Positions 9,386 to 19,049 of a stretch of 42,828 nucleotides of DNA are shown here, in pieces. Positions within the stretch are counted from its first letter, which is position 1, and each line of letters opens with the position of its first letter. The translations under genes and the position numbers were made by a program. Under the pieces are notes generated by a model. It saw nothing but the letters and a program-made list of their open reading frames with translations, was not told the origin of the DNA and ran no database searches. The DNA comes from Halomonas sp. (lineage in GTDB: Bacteria; Pseudomonadota; Gammaproteobacteria; Pseudomonadales; Halomonadaceae): contig NZ_REBQ01000091.1 in NCBI RefSeq assembly GCF_007692655.1, positions 1 to 42,828 of the forward strand, read 5' to 3'.

Positions 9386-11452
9386 TCATTGGGGGAGTAG
9401 GGAAATATCAGCAACACCAAGGAAAAGCGCTTGGAGGCTTGCTAGCAAGGCCAACCGATTGCGACGAGTGGCTTCATCATCGGCCATTACCATCACTTGA
9501 TCAAAGAACGCATCAACAGGTTCTCGTAAAGTGGCCAATGCATCTAATGCCTGTTGATAATTACCGTCATTGAACAATGGTTCGACTTTCACCTGGCTGG
9601 CAGCAATTGCTTTGAATAAGTTGTGCTCAGCTTCTTCCTGCAAAAGCGCTTGATCAACCTGAGTGCTACCATCATGGTCTTGCTTGGCTAAAATATTGGA
9701 AACCCGTTTGTTAGCCGAAGCCAATGCGGCTGCTTCATCGCGCTGAGTAAAGGCTTTAACCGCACGCAGGCGGCGGGAAAAATCGAGGGGATTAGTGACT
9801 GGGCGGGCGCGCACGGCCAGATACATCTCGGCGCTAATGCCCTCTTCCTGCCCCCAGGCGCGGAAACGATCCAGCATGTAGGTCAACACATCTTCGGCGA
9901 GCCCTTCGGTCTTAGGCAAGCCTTGGTGCTGTTCAGCAGCGACATCAAGCAGTTCACGTAGGTCAAGATTCAACTCGCCTTTGACCAAAATGTTAAGCAC
10001 ACCAATTGAGGCGCGACGTAAAGCGAAGGGGTCTTTCGCGCCGGTGGGGCGTTGGCCAATGCCAAAAATACCCACAAGTGTGTCCAGACGATCAGCCAGC
10101 GCCAGTGCTTTCCCTGTGGAACTATGCGGGATTGCATCGGTAGCAAAGCGTGGCAAATACTGCTCTTCAATAGCTTGGGCGACGTCAGCAGGTTCGCCAT
10201 CTTGCTCGGCGTAATAGCGACCCATGATGCCCTGAAGCTCTGGAAACTCGAGCACCATTTCAGAGACAAGGTCACACTTGGCAAGCGCTACAGCGCGCTG
10301 AGCATGCGCCACATTGCCGTTAATCTGCTCGGCAATAAAGGTCGCGATAGCCGTAGTACGGCGGGATTTGTCCGCCAAGGTGCCAAGCTGCTGTTGAAAT
10401 ACCACGCTCTCTAGTTGAGGAACGCGTGAAGCAAGGGTGCGCTTGCGGTCTGTTTCGTAGAAAAATGCGGCATCGGCCAGGCGCGGACGAATGACTTTTT
10501 CGTTACCGGAAATGACTTGCTCTGGGTCAGCACTGTCAATATTAGCAATGGTAATAAACAGTGGTTTTAGTTTTCCAGCGTCATCAAGCAAGTGGAAATA
10601 TTTCTGGTTGGCCTTCATTGATGAGATCAGACACTCAGCCGGCACTTCCAAAAAGCGCTCATCAAAGCTACCCGTGAGTGCAACGGGCCACTCCACGAGG
10701 CCACTAACTTCTACTAACAGCTCTTCGTCGATGACGGCCGTGGCTTCTTGAACTTCAGCTTCAGACAATACCTGCTCCCGAATACGCTCGCGGCGCCGTG
10801 CACGATCGACTAATACGTAGGCATTCTCCAAGGTGGCTACATAGTCATCAGCATGGGTTAGCTGGATCGCATCGGGAGCGTGGAAGCGGTGGCCATAGGT
10901 AGTACGGCTAGCCTGCAGGCCAAGCGTTTCGGCTGCTACCACTTCGTCACCATAAAGAGCGACAAGCCAGTGAACGGGGCGTGAAAACTCAACCCGTGAA
11001 GCTCCCCAGCGCATATTTTTAGGTACTGGAAGCGCGCTGATCGCTCTGCGAAGAATGTCTGGCAAAAGGGCTTGAACGGACTCTCCTTGCTGCTGTTCGC
11101 GAAATGCTAGCCAGGTGCCTTTATCGGTTTCCAGATGAATTAGCTCGTCAACGCTGACACCACAGGAGCGGGCAAAGCCCTCGGCCGCTTTTGTCGCTAC
11201 GCCATCTTTAAAGGCTGCCGCTAGGGCAGGGCCGCGACGCTCAACGTCACGGTCGGGCTGTTTGTCAGCAAGTTCTGCCACCTGTACCGCTAAACGACGA
11301 GGGGTAGCGAAGGCGGTTACGCTGGCGAATGGGATATCGGCTTCTTGCAGGCCTTTCTCAATGCCTGCGGCAAAGGCATCTGAAAGCATATCTAAGGCCG
11401 TGGGCGGTAACTCTTCCGCACCGAGTTCTAATAACAGCGTATTAACAGTCAT
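9386..11452 (-). CDS. glyS: Glycyl-tRNA synthetase beta subunit
   Basis: GlyS is the large subunit of the alpha2-beta2 glycyl-tRNA synthetase; it binds tRNA and contributes the HD-like and anticodon-binding regions. The 688-residue product matches the usual size of about 690. It begins MTVNTLLLELGAEELPPTAL, the conserved N-terminus, and contains RRGPALAAAF, EFSRPVHWLVALYG, TGAKDPFALRRASIGVL and a C-terminal DALRP-type anticodon-binding region. The start ATG directly abuts the glyQ stop codon with no gap, which implies translational coupling and equal subunit amounts. Confidence 0.97.
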   Translation of the reverse strand: MTVNTLLLELGAEELPPTALDMLSDAFAAGIEKGLQEADIPFASVTAFATPRRLAVQVAELADKQPDRDVERRGPALAAAFKDGVATKAAEGFARSCGVSVDELIHLETDKGTWLAFREQQQGESVQALLPDILRRAISALPVPKNMRWGASRVEFSRPVHWLVALYGDEVVAAETLGLQASRTTYGHRFHAPDAIQLTHADDYVATLENAYVLVDRARRRERIREQVLSEAEVQEATAVIDEELLVEVSGLVEWPVALTGSFDERFLEVPAECLISSMKANQKYFHLLDDAGKLKPLFITIANIDSADPEQVISGNEKVIRPRLADAAFFYETDRKRTLASRVPQLESVVFQQQLGTLADKSRRTTAIATFIAEQINGNVAHAQRAVALAKCDLVSEMVLEFPELQGIMGRYYAEQDGEPADVAQAIEEQYLPRFATDAIPHSSTGKALALADRLDTLVGIFGIGQRPTGAKDPFALRRASIGVLNILVKGELNLDLRELLDVAAEQHQGLPKTEGLAEDVLTYMLDRFRAWGQEEGISAEMYLAVRARPVTNPLDFSRRLRAVKAFTQRDEAAALASANKRVSNILAKQDHDGSTQVDQALLQEEAEHNLFKAIAASQVKVEPLFNDGNYQQALDALATLREPVDAFFDQVMVMADDEATRRNRLALLASLQALFLGVADISLLPQ

Positions 11453-12424
11453 TTAATCCTCTCCCTGGTCGGCGCGTAGCTCTTGTAACAATTCACGGCG
11501 AAGATTTTCTGGCGCCATGGGGAAACCTTCTGCTTTACGAGACTCAAAGTAAGCGGAAGCAACATCGCGGGCCATGGTCCGAACGCGCAGGATAAAGCGT
11601 TGACGCTCGGTAACTGAGATAGCGTGGCGGGCATCTAGCAGGTTAAATGTGTGGGAAGCCTTAAGTACCTGCTCGTAGGCTGGTAGTGGTAGGCTTGCAG
11701 CAAGCAGTTTGCCACACTCTTTTTCTTGATGATCGAAAGCGCTAAACAGCTGGTCGACATCTGCATGTTCAAAATTGTAGGCAGACTGTTCGCGCTCATT
11801 CTGTAGATAGACATCGCCGTAGGTAACTTTGCTGCCATCGGGAGCAATTGCCCAGACAAGATCGTAAACGCTATCGACATCCTGCAGGTACATGGCAATA
11901 CGCTCTAGGCCATAAGTCAGCTCGCCAGTGACGGGGTAACATTCAATGCCACCAGCCTGCTGGAAGTAGGTAAACTGGGTCACTTCCATGCCATTAAGCC
12001 AGATCTCCCAGCCCAGGCCCCAGGCCCCTAGCGTGGGCGATTCCCAGTTATCCTCCACAAAGCGTACGTCGTGAATGAGCGGGTCGAGGCCGAGACGTTT
12101 GAGAGATCCCAGGTAAAGGTCTTGCAGGTTGCTCGGCGATGGCTTCATCACCACCTGGAACTGGTAGTAGTGCTGCAAGCGGTTAGGGTTCTCGCCGTAG
12201 CGGCCGTCGGTAGGGCGGCGGGAAGGCTGCACATAGGCGGCGTTCCATGTTTCTGGGCCAATAGCGCGCAGAAACGTGGCAGGATGGAAGGTGCCTGCGC
12301 CGACTTCCATATCTAGCGGCTGAAGGATGACACAGCCCTGTTCTGCCCAGTACTGTTGCAGAGCAAGGATCAAGCCTTGAAAGGTCGACACATCGGGTGT
12401 CGTTTGGTTTGTCGAGACACTCAT
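11453..12424 (-). CDS. glyQ: Glycyl-tRNA synthetase alpha subunit
   Basis: GlyQ holds the catalytic core that activates glycine and charges tRNA-Gly together with GlyS. It shows the family-typical [60 protein letters not shown] and [16 protein letters not shown] blocks. I place the start at 12424 ([11 protein letters not shown]), giving 323 residues. An in-frame ATG at 12454 would add ten residues not typical of the family, and a TATACT box just upstream (12464-12469) might put the transcript start almost on it. The terminator after glyS ends the pair. Confidence 0.95.
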   Translation of the reverse strand: MSVSTNQTTPDVSTFQGLILALQQYWAEQGCVILQPLDMEVGAGTFHPATFLRAIGPETWNAAYVQPSRRPTDGRYGENPNRLQHYYQFQVVMKPSPSNLQDLYLGSLKRLGLDPLIHDVRFVEDNWESPTLGAWGLGWEIWLNGMEVTQFTYFQQAGGIECYPVTGELTYGLERIAMYLQDVDSVYDLVWAIAPDGSKVTYGDVYLQNEREQSAYNFEHADVDQLFSAFDHQEKECGKLLAASLPLPAYEQVLKASHTFNLLDARHAISVTERQRFILRVRTMARDVASAYFESRKAEGFPMAPENLRRELLQELRADQGED

Positions 12425-12533
12425 CGCGGAAAGCACCGTTGGCCATGAATTCATAAGGCGTCAAGTATACAATCCTAGGCAGGTGGGTTATAGGCAAGTA
12501 TGCCAACAAGCTGCGTAAGGTAAGGAGAACAGC

Positions 12534-13490
12534 ATGATTGTGGTTACAGGCGGTGCCGGTTTTATTGGGGCCAACATAGTAAAAGCACTAAACGCGCGCG
12601 GCCAACACGACGTAATGGTGGTTGACGATCTGCGCGATGGCACCAAATTCGTTAACTTAGCTGACTGCACCTTGGCAGATTACCTTGATAAGGATGATTT
12701 CCTAACCAGAGTAAAAGCAGCCCTCCGGGGTGAGCATGTTGATTTACCAACCATTGAAGCGATTTTTCATCAAGGCGCCTGCTCGGATACCACCGAATGG
12801 GACGGCCACTACATGATGGAAAATAACTTTGAGTACTCCAAAGTCTTGCTCAATTTCTGTGAGCAGCAGGGGATTCCCTTCTTATACGCCTCCTCAGCAG
12901 CCACCTATGGCGGCAGCAACGTATTTAAAGAAATGCCTGAGTGTGAAAAGCCGCTCAATGTCTATGGCTATTCAAAGCTGCTGTTTGATCAGCATGTGCG
13001 CGCGCGGTGGGATGAGCTAACCACGCAAGTTGTTGGGTTTCGTTATTTTAATGTCTATGGCCCTCGGGAACAGCATAAAGGCAAAATGGCGAGCGTGGCG
13101 TATCACAACCATCTGCAAATTCGAAATGGCGAAACGTTAAAGCTGTTTGGTGCTTACGATGGTTATGAAGCAGGCATGCAGAGCCGCGACTTTGTTTATG
13201 TCGGTGATGTAGTCGACGTTAACCTATGGTTTTTGGATCATCCCGGTAAATCGGGCATTTTTAATCTGGGAACCGGACGAGCTGAACCCTTTAAAGCCAT
13301 TGGCGAAGCAGTCATCCGTTTTTACGGCAAAGGCGATATTGATTACATAGCGTTCCCCGAAGAGCTAAAAGGGCGCTATCAGAGTTACACCTGTGCCGAC
13401 ATAGACAATCTACGTGAAGCGGGTTGCGACGTTGAGTTTAAAACGGTTGCGCAAGGGGTTAACGCTTACTTGGAGTGGTTGAATGGCTAA
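12534..13490 (+). CDS. hldD: ADP-L-glycero-D-manno-heptose 6-epimerase
   Basis: HldD (RfaD) converts ADP-D-glycero- to ADP-L-glycero-D-manno-heptose, the donor used by heptosyltransferases. The 318-residue protein is an extended short-chain dehydrogenase: NADP-binding [10 protein letters not shown] at residues 6-15, the active-site YGYSK (Tyr-x-x-x-Lys) near residue 145, and the family blocks [15 protein letters not shown] and [24 protein letters not shown] precedes the ATG. It overlaps waaF by 8 bases, so the two are translationally coupled; it opens the LPS-core locus. Confidence 0.97.
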   Translation: MIVVTGGAGFIGANIVKALNARGQHDVMVVDDLRDGTKFVNLADCTLADYLDKDDFLTRVKAALRGEHVDLPTIEAIFHQGACSDTTEWDGHYMMENNFEYSKVLLNFCEQQGIPFLYASSAATYGGSNVFKEMPECEKPLNVYGYSKLLFDQHVRARWDELTTQVVGFRYFNVYGPREQHKGKMASVAYHNHLQIRNGETLKLFGAYDGYEAGMQSRDFVYVGDVVDVNLWFLDHPGKSGIFNLGTGRAEPFKAIGEAVIRFYGKGDIDYIAFPEELKGRYQSYTCADIDNLREAGCDVEFKTVAQGVNAYLEWLNG

Positions 13491-14493
13491 CTCAGCCCCT
13501 CGGCTGTTGGTGATAGGGCCATCCTGGGTCGGTGATATGGTGATGGCACAAAGCTTGTTTATGACCTTAAAGGCTCGTCAGCCAGGCGCGACAATTGGCG
13601 TGGTGGCCCCGGGCTGGTCGCAGCCGATTCTTGAGCGCATGCCTGAAGTCGATGAAGTATTGTCGCTAGCAGTGGGCCATGGTGAGTTTGGCTTGGCTAG
13701 CCGCCGTGAATTGGCCAGTCGCTTGCGAGGGCGTTTTGATCGGGCGATTGTGTTGCCGCGTTCATGGAAGGCGGCGTTGGTCCCTTTTATGGCGGGCATT
13801 CCAGAGCGGGTTGGCTTTTTAGGCGAATACCGTTACGGGCTGCTTAAGGAGCGTCGTAAGCTTGATAAGCAGGTACTCGACCAAACCGTAAAGCGCTTTG
13901 TTTCGTTGGGGCTGCCGCTGGAAGAAACGATCAACGGTGATTTCCCGCTACCCAAGCCGCGACTACAGATTGATCGGGATAATTTGGTCAACTTGCGGCT
14001 AACGCATTCGCTCTCATCACGTCCAGCAATCGGCATGATGCCAGGTGCCGAGTATGGTCCAGCCAAGCAGTGGCCAATCAGTTATTTCCATCGTTTGGCT
14101 AAGCGGTTAGTGGGTGATGGTTTTGAGGTACGTGTATTGGGGGGGCCAAAGGATCACGCGGAGGGCGAGCAGATTGTGCAAGGGCTCCCCCATGCCCATA
14201 ACATGTGCGGTAAAACACGCTTAGCAGATGCTGTGGATCTGCTGGCTGACTGTCGGCAAGTGGTTACTAATGACTCAGGCTTAATGCATGTAGCGGCGGC
14301 AGTAGGGGTGCGCATCCATGCACTATATGGCTCCTCGTCGCCCCTTTATACGCCGCCACTGACCGATAACGCCGCCATTCACTATCTGGCCCTTTCATGC
14401 TCACCATGCTTTAAGCGTACCTGCCCGCTGGGGCACACTAACTGCCTTAATCAATTGAGCGTTGATCAGGTCTATCAATCTATTCACGCCTGA
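13483..14493 (+). CDS. waaF: ADP-heptose:LPS heptosyltransferase II
   Basis: WaaF adds the second heptose to the LPS inner core on the cytoplasmic side of the inner membrane. The 336-residue product is a glycosyltransferase family 9 protein with two Rossmann domains. It starts [19 protein letters not shown] and has the conserved [22 protein letters not shown] block, [12 protein letters not shown], and the donor-site segment [33 protein letters not shown]. It begins inside the end of hldD. The order hldD-waaF is shared with E. coli, but waaC does not follow directly; a GT9 gene at 20591 may fill that role. Confidence 0.95.
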   Translation: MANSAPRLLVIGPSWVGDMVMAQSLFMTLKARQPGATIGVVAPGWSQPILERMPEVDEVLSLAVGHGEFGLASRRELASRLRGRFDRAIVLPRSWKAALVPFMAGIPERVGFLGEYRYGLLKERRKLDKQVLDQTVKRFVSLGLPLEETINGDFPLPKPRLQIDRDNLVNLRLTHSLSSRPAIGMMPGAEYGPAKQWPISYFHRLAKRLVGDGFEVRVLGGPKDHAEGEQIVQGLPHAHNMCGKTRLADAVDLLADCRQVVTNDSGLMHVAAAVGVRIHALYGSSSPLYTPPLTDNAAIHYLALSCSPCFKRTCPLGHTNCLNQLSVDQVYQSIHA

Positions 14494-14513
14494 CTCTCTG
14501 TAGGTAAAGGGGA

Positions 14514-16163
14514 TTAGCGTATGACGTCTACCTCGTTGGCTTGGTCAGCCGGTGTCTCATAGACTTGCTCATGGGTGGTTTCTTCTTCGACACGCTGGGG
14601 AGCGATGCCATCCCAGAGCCGATGCTGGAGGTCTATCTCTTCCCTTAGCCGCTCATTGAGTACGCTAAGACCATGTACTTCGGTCAAGGTGGGTTTGTCG
14701 CTAAGCAACGAAGCTCCAAGTCCAGCCCGGTTGTCCTCTAGCTCAAAACCCAGCGCGTCAAGCAGGGTGGGGAAAACATCCAGCATGGTGGCATCGCGGC
14801 GAATACGCTGGGGCTCAAGGTTTTCGTCTAGCATAATCAGCGTGTTGTCACGATCCAACGCTGTGAGCTGATCCCACACAGAAACGCGCATCGTCAAATG
14901 ATCGCTTAGCAACACCACGAGGGTGTTATCGAGCAGCCCTTCACCCTCTAGGCGTTCAATAAAGTCACGTGCTAGCCAGGCAGAGCACTCGACCGAGTAA
15001 AGAATATCTTGTCCATCAAACTCACCCTGACGGTCCAAACACGTTTGAGACGGAAAACCGTAAGGTGCGTGGCCTGCCAGGGAAAGATTCACTACTCCCC
15101 AGGGACCATCATCCTCCCTATTCAAGCGACGAATTTCTTCGGCGGTAAAATCGTAAAGTGAGTCGTCATGCAGCCCCCAGCTGTTCACGTAGTCTGGGTC
15201 GTCTAGCTGGGGCTCTAGATCTTCGCGCCCTTTGACTGTATCGAAACCATGACCGCGGTAAAATAGACCTTTACCCGCAAACTGAGTGCTGGCACCGCCC
15301 AAATAACTTAATCGGTAACCCTGCTCCGCCAGAATATCGCCAAGGCAATCAACGCCGGGAACTACTTTGGAAAGGGGTTCAAATTGGCTGTCGTGAAGCA
15401 GCCCTGCGGGCATGAGAGGCACGCCGCATTGGGTCGCGATCATACCTGCCATGGTCCAACCGGTGTTGTCCATTTGTCGAACACCCTCAAACACCGCGCC
15501 TCGCTCACCAAGCACGTTCAAATCTTCGTAAGCATCGCCAAATATCTCGTTCGAGTAAGTGCGTTCTATACTCTCTAGGTACATGATCAACAGGTTAGGC
15601 GCATCATGTAGCTCGTCAGTGGGCGGCGGCATATAACGCCGGTCTAGCCAGGCTCCATCGTCAGTCATCATTGCTGCGCTGCGTTGGCCTAGGCCATACA
15701 GCAGCGGGTTGCTTGCCAGTAGTAAAATAGCGAAAAAACGTTCTGCTAATCGCCAACGTTGGTCGTGGCGGGACAGCCAAGTGACCGCTGCCAGTACGCC
15801 AACCATTACGACGGTATAAAAGACGGCGACAAACATTTTACCTGTGCCGCCGTGGTCGGTCATGCCTGCCTGAAGATGGAAAAAGACGGCGCCAAGATCG
15901 ACAATGCCGAAACTATCCGCCAAGTAAATATAGATACCCCAGATACACAGGGGTACCAGCGACCATGGCAACACTTTACGATAGCGGGCGTTGACTGGAT
16001 GGCCCCAGTTCAGCTTGAGGCCTAGGGCGGTCCATAGAGCGGCAATGAAAAAAAGCGACCACCAGGGCAGGCGAGTGAGCACCGTGACGGCATAGCCAAG
16101 GCATAAGCCTAATAGCATTAATGCACTAATGCTTATGCTTGTTTTACTAAGCTTAGGAGTCAT
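14514..16163 (-). CDS. OpgB/MdoB-like phosphoglycerol (or phosphoethanolamine) transferase
   Basis: This is a membrane enzyme of the alkaline phosphatase superfamily. The 549 residues begin with about five transmembrane helices (about 9-158), followed by a periplasmic sulfatase-like domain. The domain closely follows OpgB: metal ligand Glu197 in YLESIERTY, predicted nucleophile Thr237 in WTMAGMIATQCGVPL, the FAGKGLFYRGHGFD block and the SDHLTM metal site. OpgB itself transfers phosphoglycerol to periplasmic glucans. Here the gene sits inside an LPS-core locus, so LPS decoration is a reasonable alternative; the substrate cannot be read from sequence. It is shorter than E. coli OpgB, ending shortly after the catalytic domain with an acidic tail. 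Confidence 0.8.
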   Translation of the reverse strand: MTPKLSKTSISISALMLLGLCLGYAVTVLTRLPWWSLFFIAALWTALGLKLNWGHPVNARYRKVLPWSLVPLCIWGIYIYLADSFGIVDLGAVFFHLQAGMTDHGGTGKMFVAVFYTVVMVGVLAAVTWLSRHDQRWRLAERFFAILLLASNPLLYGLGQRSAAMMTDDGAWLDRRYMPPPTDELHDAPNLLIMYLESIERTYSNEIFGDAYEDLNVLGERGAVFEGVRQMDNTGWTMAGMIATQCGVPLMPAGLLHDSQFEPLSKVVPGVDCLGDILAEQGYRLSYLGGASTQFAGKGLFYRGHGFDTVKGREDLEPQLDDPDYVNSWGLHDDSLYDFTAEEIRRLNREDDGPWGVVNLSLAGHAPYGFPSQTCLDRQGEFDGQDILYSVECSAWLARDFIERLEGEGLLDNTLVVLLSDHLTMRVSVWDQLTALDRDNTLIMLDENLEPQRIRRDATMLDVFPTLLDALGFELEDNRAGLGASLLSDKPTLTEVHGLSVLNERLREEIDLQHRLWDGIAPQRVEEETTHEQVYETPADQANEVDVIR

Positions 16164-16210
16164 AATGTTCCTTTATAAATAGGGCGCATTCACGTTATGC
16201 CCACAGGCCG

Positions 16211-17221
16211 TTACTCATATAGATAATAAGAAATTTGAGCAGCTTTTGCTCTATCCCCATACATTTCATTGACCGTCTTTAACCCTTGGGCCGCTATTTT
16301 TTCTCTGAGTTCATCATCGCTAATTAAACGCTCTAAATAGCCGATTGCCTCCTGGGTGGTGTCAAATAAAAAACCGTTTTCGCCACTTTTTATCCAGTCG
16401 GTGTAACCGCCTCGATTCTCAGCCACCACAGGCACACCGCAGGCCATTGCCTCAAATATGACACGGCCGAATGTCTCAACATGCGCGCCACTACGATAGT
16501 AAAAAATATCTAAGCCGTTTAAAAACGATTTTGCTTCAATAGCCCCACTTTGTAAAAGCATGATGTTCTGTTGAGGTTCGATTTTTCCTTTCAAACAATC
16601 AGCACCTTGAAGCATGACCTTAACATTGAGATTGGCTAACCATTGGTATACATCGATGTCCTCAAGGCTATGTTTTTCCAGCGTGTCTCTACTCATTCTC
16701 CCCACATGAATTTGTCTACTGCTCGCAGGCTCTTTCTTTTCCGGATTAAAGTAGTTTAAATTTATGGGGGAGGGGAAAATTTGAGCGGCTATATTTAATT
16801 CTTTCTGCTGGAAATGAGAAATTAAAACATACTCAGTTGTTGGCCACCTCAACAACGAAGGAGGGTTTTTAGTTAGTTTAATGTGCTTTGGATGAAAAGT
16901 ATTATATATGTTGATTAACCTTGAAGGCCTTGCAATCAGGTATGGCCAAAGTTTATTTCTCCAATGGCAACCGACAAAGATGTAGGTTCCTCCATTAGGT
17001 CTTTTATCTTTTTTTGAAACATCAATATGCTTGATGTTATTTTTAGACATCAAGGCTGGGCAAGCACGTGAAGAGCTGGCCCATAACGTAACCTCGGCCT
17101 GTTCGGCCAATATAGCGGCTAGGTTTAATGCCTCCTGCTCACTGCCTCCAAACTCGGTGCGAAAGCTATTGAAAATATGTATATTAGGCTTTTTTTCTTC
17201 CTTTAAATCAGTGTTTTTCAC
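16211..17221 (-). CDS. Glycosyltransferase family 4 (GT-B), LPS core
   Basis: This 336-residue protein is predicted to transfer a sugar from a nucleotide donor during LPS-core assembly. It has GT-B features: an N-terminal FRTEFGGSEQEALNLA segment with the glycine-rich acceptor loop, a linker near IHVGRMSRDTLEKHS, and the C-terminal donor site ETFGRVIFEAMACGVPVVAENRGGY with the E-x7-E pattern. The start is GTG at 17221, which overlaps the preceding gene by 14 bases; no clear ribosome-binding site is visible, so it probably relies on coupling. It is AT-rich relative to flanking genes. Sugar and linkage are unknown. Confidence 0.8.
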   Translation of the reverse strand: MKNTDLKEEKKPNIHIFNSFRTEFGGSEQEALNLAAILAEQAEVTLWASSSRACPALMSKNNIKHIDVSKKDKRPNGGTYIFVGCHWRNKLWPYLIARPSRLINIYNTFHPKHIKLTKNPPSLLRWPTTEYVLISHFQQKELNIAAQIFPSPINLNYFNPEKKEPASSRQIHVGRMSRDTLEKHSLEDIDVYQWLANLNVKVMLQGADCLKGKIEPQQNIMLLQSGAIEAKSFLNGLDIFYYRSGAHVETFGRVIFEAMACGVPVVAENRGGYTDWIKSGENGFLFDTTQEAIGYLERLISDDELREKIAAQGLKTVNEMYGDRAKAAQISYYLYE

Positions 17222-18221
17222 TGCGAAGTGTACTCTTGGTTGATAATCTAAAATCCAGGTGTTCGGAAGTGGAGAAGTATTTTTGCATTACTAAAAAAGA
17301 AATTAATTTCTCCCTGCCAATGTTTTTGAATTGATCAACATATTGGTTTGCATTGGCGATGATTTTTTTAGCTTCGTCAGGATTGTTAAGGTAATAAATT
17401 ATGCTTTCTTGCAAGTTTGAATAATCTTCCTTAATTTCAACATAATGCTCGCCTGGTATGAGCGTGTCTTCCATAAACCAAGTTTCAAATTTAGGCTTTG
17501 TCATAAAACAAATTGAATTGGAGGACATTATCCATTTTAAATTTGTAGCAACATCATTACCTTCAATGCTTAATATAAACTTATAATTGAGCTGTTCTTT
17601 TATACTCATAAATGGCTTGTGCAAAGGTGTCCCTGCCATAGCATCACGCACATCCCCTACATCACATAGCTCGTGTGCATGGTAGTGTTTGATAAAAAAC
17701 TGTCGGTGTGGTTGGTGGCAAGCTCCACGCCATACAAGAAGATCTTTTTTTTCATCGTAACTTTTAATGTCTTCAATAAAATGGTAATGCCTTATTTTGT
17801 TAAGCTTCAGTAAAATAGAGTTAGCGTTTTTATTAGTGATAGGCCTACTTTTTAAAAAAGCCGGATGTTCAGGTACCGTTTGGATGTCTCCTGGAAAATA
17901 GTCAAAAGTAAGTTCATTATGAAAGTACAATAGTAATTCTTTCATATCTACATAGTAAGACCAAGCATGGTCCTTTTTGAAGCTGCCAACTTTATACTGG
18001 GGGGTGTGGTGTAAGCTAGTCCAGCGATTACTTTTGTTATAGTAATTGACCCTTCGGTCAATATCTGCTCTCTGTGCCGCTGAAGCAGATAAGTAGTGTT
18101 TAGTGTATAGCTGACGCATTTTAAGCCGCGCGATCGCTTTAGGCGTGAGTAAAACGGCGATTAGTGTAAAATAAGACTTTATTCTACGCATATTTTTAAG
18201 AAATTTCTGAGCTTCAATCAT
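17208..18221 (-). CDS. Glycosyltransferase family 90 (CAP10/LpsA-like)
   Basis: The 337-residue product resembles family 90 transferases used in LPS and capsule synthesis (LpsA type). The visible family pattern is LVWRGACHQPHR near residue 155, a CDVGDV block, the YKFILSIEGNDVATNLKWIMSSNS donor-site region near residues 210-235, and PGEHYVEIKEDYSNL. An N-terminal basic/hydrophobic stretch may associate with the membrane. Base composition is strikingly AT-rich: sampled lines count about 27-42% GC against about 60% near 20.6 kb. It lies between two other transferase genes with minimal gaps. The transferred sugar cannot be inferred. Confidence 0.75.
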   Translation of the reverse strand: MIEAQKFLKNMRRIKSYFTLIAVLLTPKAIARLKMRQLYTKHYLSASAAQRADIDRRVNYYNKSNRWTSLHHTPQYKVGSFKKDHAWSYYVDMKELLLYFHNELTFDYFPGDIQTVPEHPAFLKSRPITNKNANSILLKLNKIRHYHFIEDIKSYDEKKDLLVWRGACHQPHRQFFIKHYHAHELCDVGDVRDAMAGTPLHKPFMSIKEQLNYKFILSIEGNDVATNLKWIMSSNSICFMTKPKFETWFMEDTLIPGEHYVEIKEDYSNLQESIIYYLNNPDEAKKIIANANQYVDQFKNIGREKLISFLVMQKYFSTSEHLDFRLSTKSTLRSEKH

Positions 18222-18230
18222 CGATTTAGT

Positions 18231-19049
18231 CTATTCAATGGTGTCGATTTGAGTAACGCCAGATGAGGTGCTCTTGATGTTACGTTGGATTGAAAGTTCA
18301 AATGTGTTTCTGTTGATGCTTTCATTCTCTCTGGAAGCTTCATGGTGAAACAAGTGAATAATAAAGCTATTTAACTTACCATCTTTACGATAAACGCCAT
18401 TATTAATCATTCTGACTATCAAATCGCTATCTTCAAGGCCCCAGCCTATAAAATGATTATTAAAACCATTCACAGCTAAAAAGTCTTTGCGCCATACTCC
18501 TAAGTTACAGGTCACAGCACCTTGCCAGCGACTAGGCCTTTTATATCGAAACTTAGTTGCAGGCAGCTTTATGATCGGATGAACCCTTTTAACTTTTCCT
18601 AATAGCCAGTTTTTAAAAATAGTAGTTCTGGTAAAAGTGGTAAAGGCTTGGTGGTTTTTTAAAAGTGATTCAGTAAAGTTTTTTTTCAGCTTTACCCTAG
18701 AACCTGGCACAAAGTAGTTGTGCTCAGAAAGAGCCACATGATCTTTAATGAAATCAGGGTGGAGAATACAGTCTCCATCAATAAATATTATATAGTCGCC
18801 AGTGCTTTTAGCAACAGCCCTGTTCCTGATAGCTGCCGCACGAAAACCTTTGTCTTGATGCCAGACGTGAGTAATAGGTACACCCGATATTTTTCTTATG
18901 TTTTCAATAGTTACTGCCGTGCTTGAGTCTGATCCATCGTCGGCGACAACTACTTCATAGTCTTTGTATGACTGGTTTGTTGCACTTAAAAGAACCAGTC
19001 TCAGTGCCTCAGGCCAATTATAAGTAGTGATGACTAAATTTACTTTCAT
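18231..19049 (-). CDS. Glycosyltransferase family 2 with galactosyltransferase-like C-terminus
   Basis: This 272-residue GT-A enzyme begins MKVNLVITTYNWPEALRLVL, has VVADDGSDSST for nucleotide binding and the metal-binding DGD at residues 91-93. The later WQGAVTCNLGVWRKDFLAVNGFNNHFIGWGLEDSDLIVRM segment resembles the C-terminal domain of beta-galactosyl- and N-acetylgalactosaminyltransferases, with the ED pair as likely catalytic base. It has no membrane segment. The start overlaps the stop of the upstream gene as TGATG, so the two are coupled. It is presumed to act in LPS outer-core extension; acceptor and sugar are unknown. Confidence 0.82.
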   Translation of the reverse strand: MKVNLVITTYNWPEALRLVLLSATNQSYKDYEVVVADDGSDSSTAVTIENIRKISGVPITHVWHQDKGFRAAAIRNRAVAKSTGDYIIFIDGDCILHPDFIKDHVALSEHNYFVPGSRVKLKKNFTESLLKNHQAFTTFTRTTIFKNWLLGKVKRVHPIIKLPATKFRYKRPSRWQGAVTCNLGVWRKDFLAVNGFNNHFIGWGLEDSDLIVRMINNGVYRKDGKLNSFIIHLFHHEASRENESINRNTFELSIQRNIKSTSSGVTQIDTIE

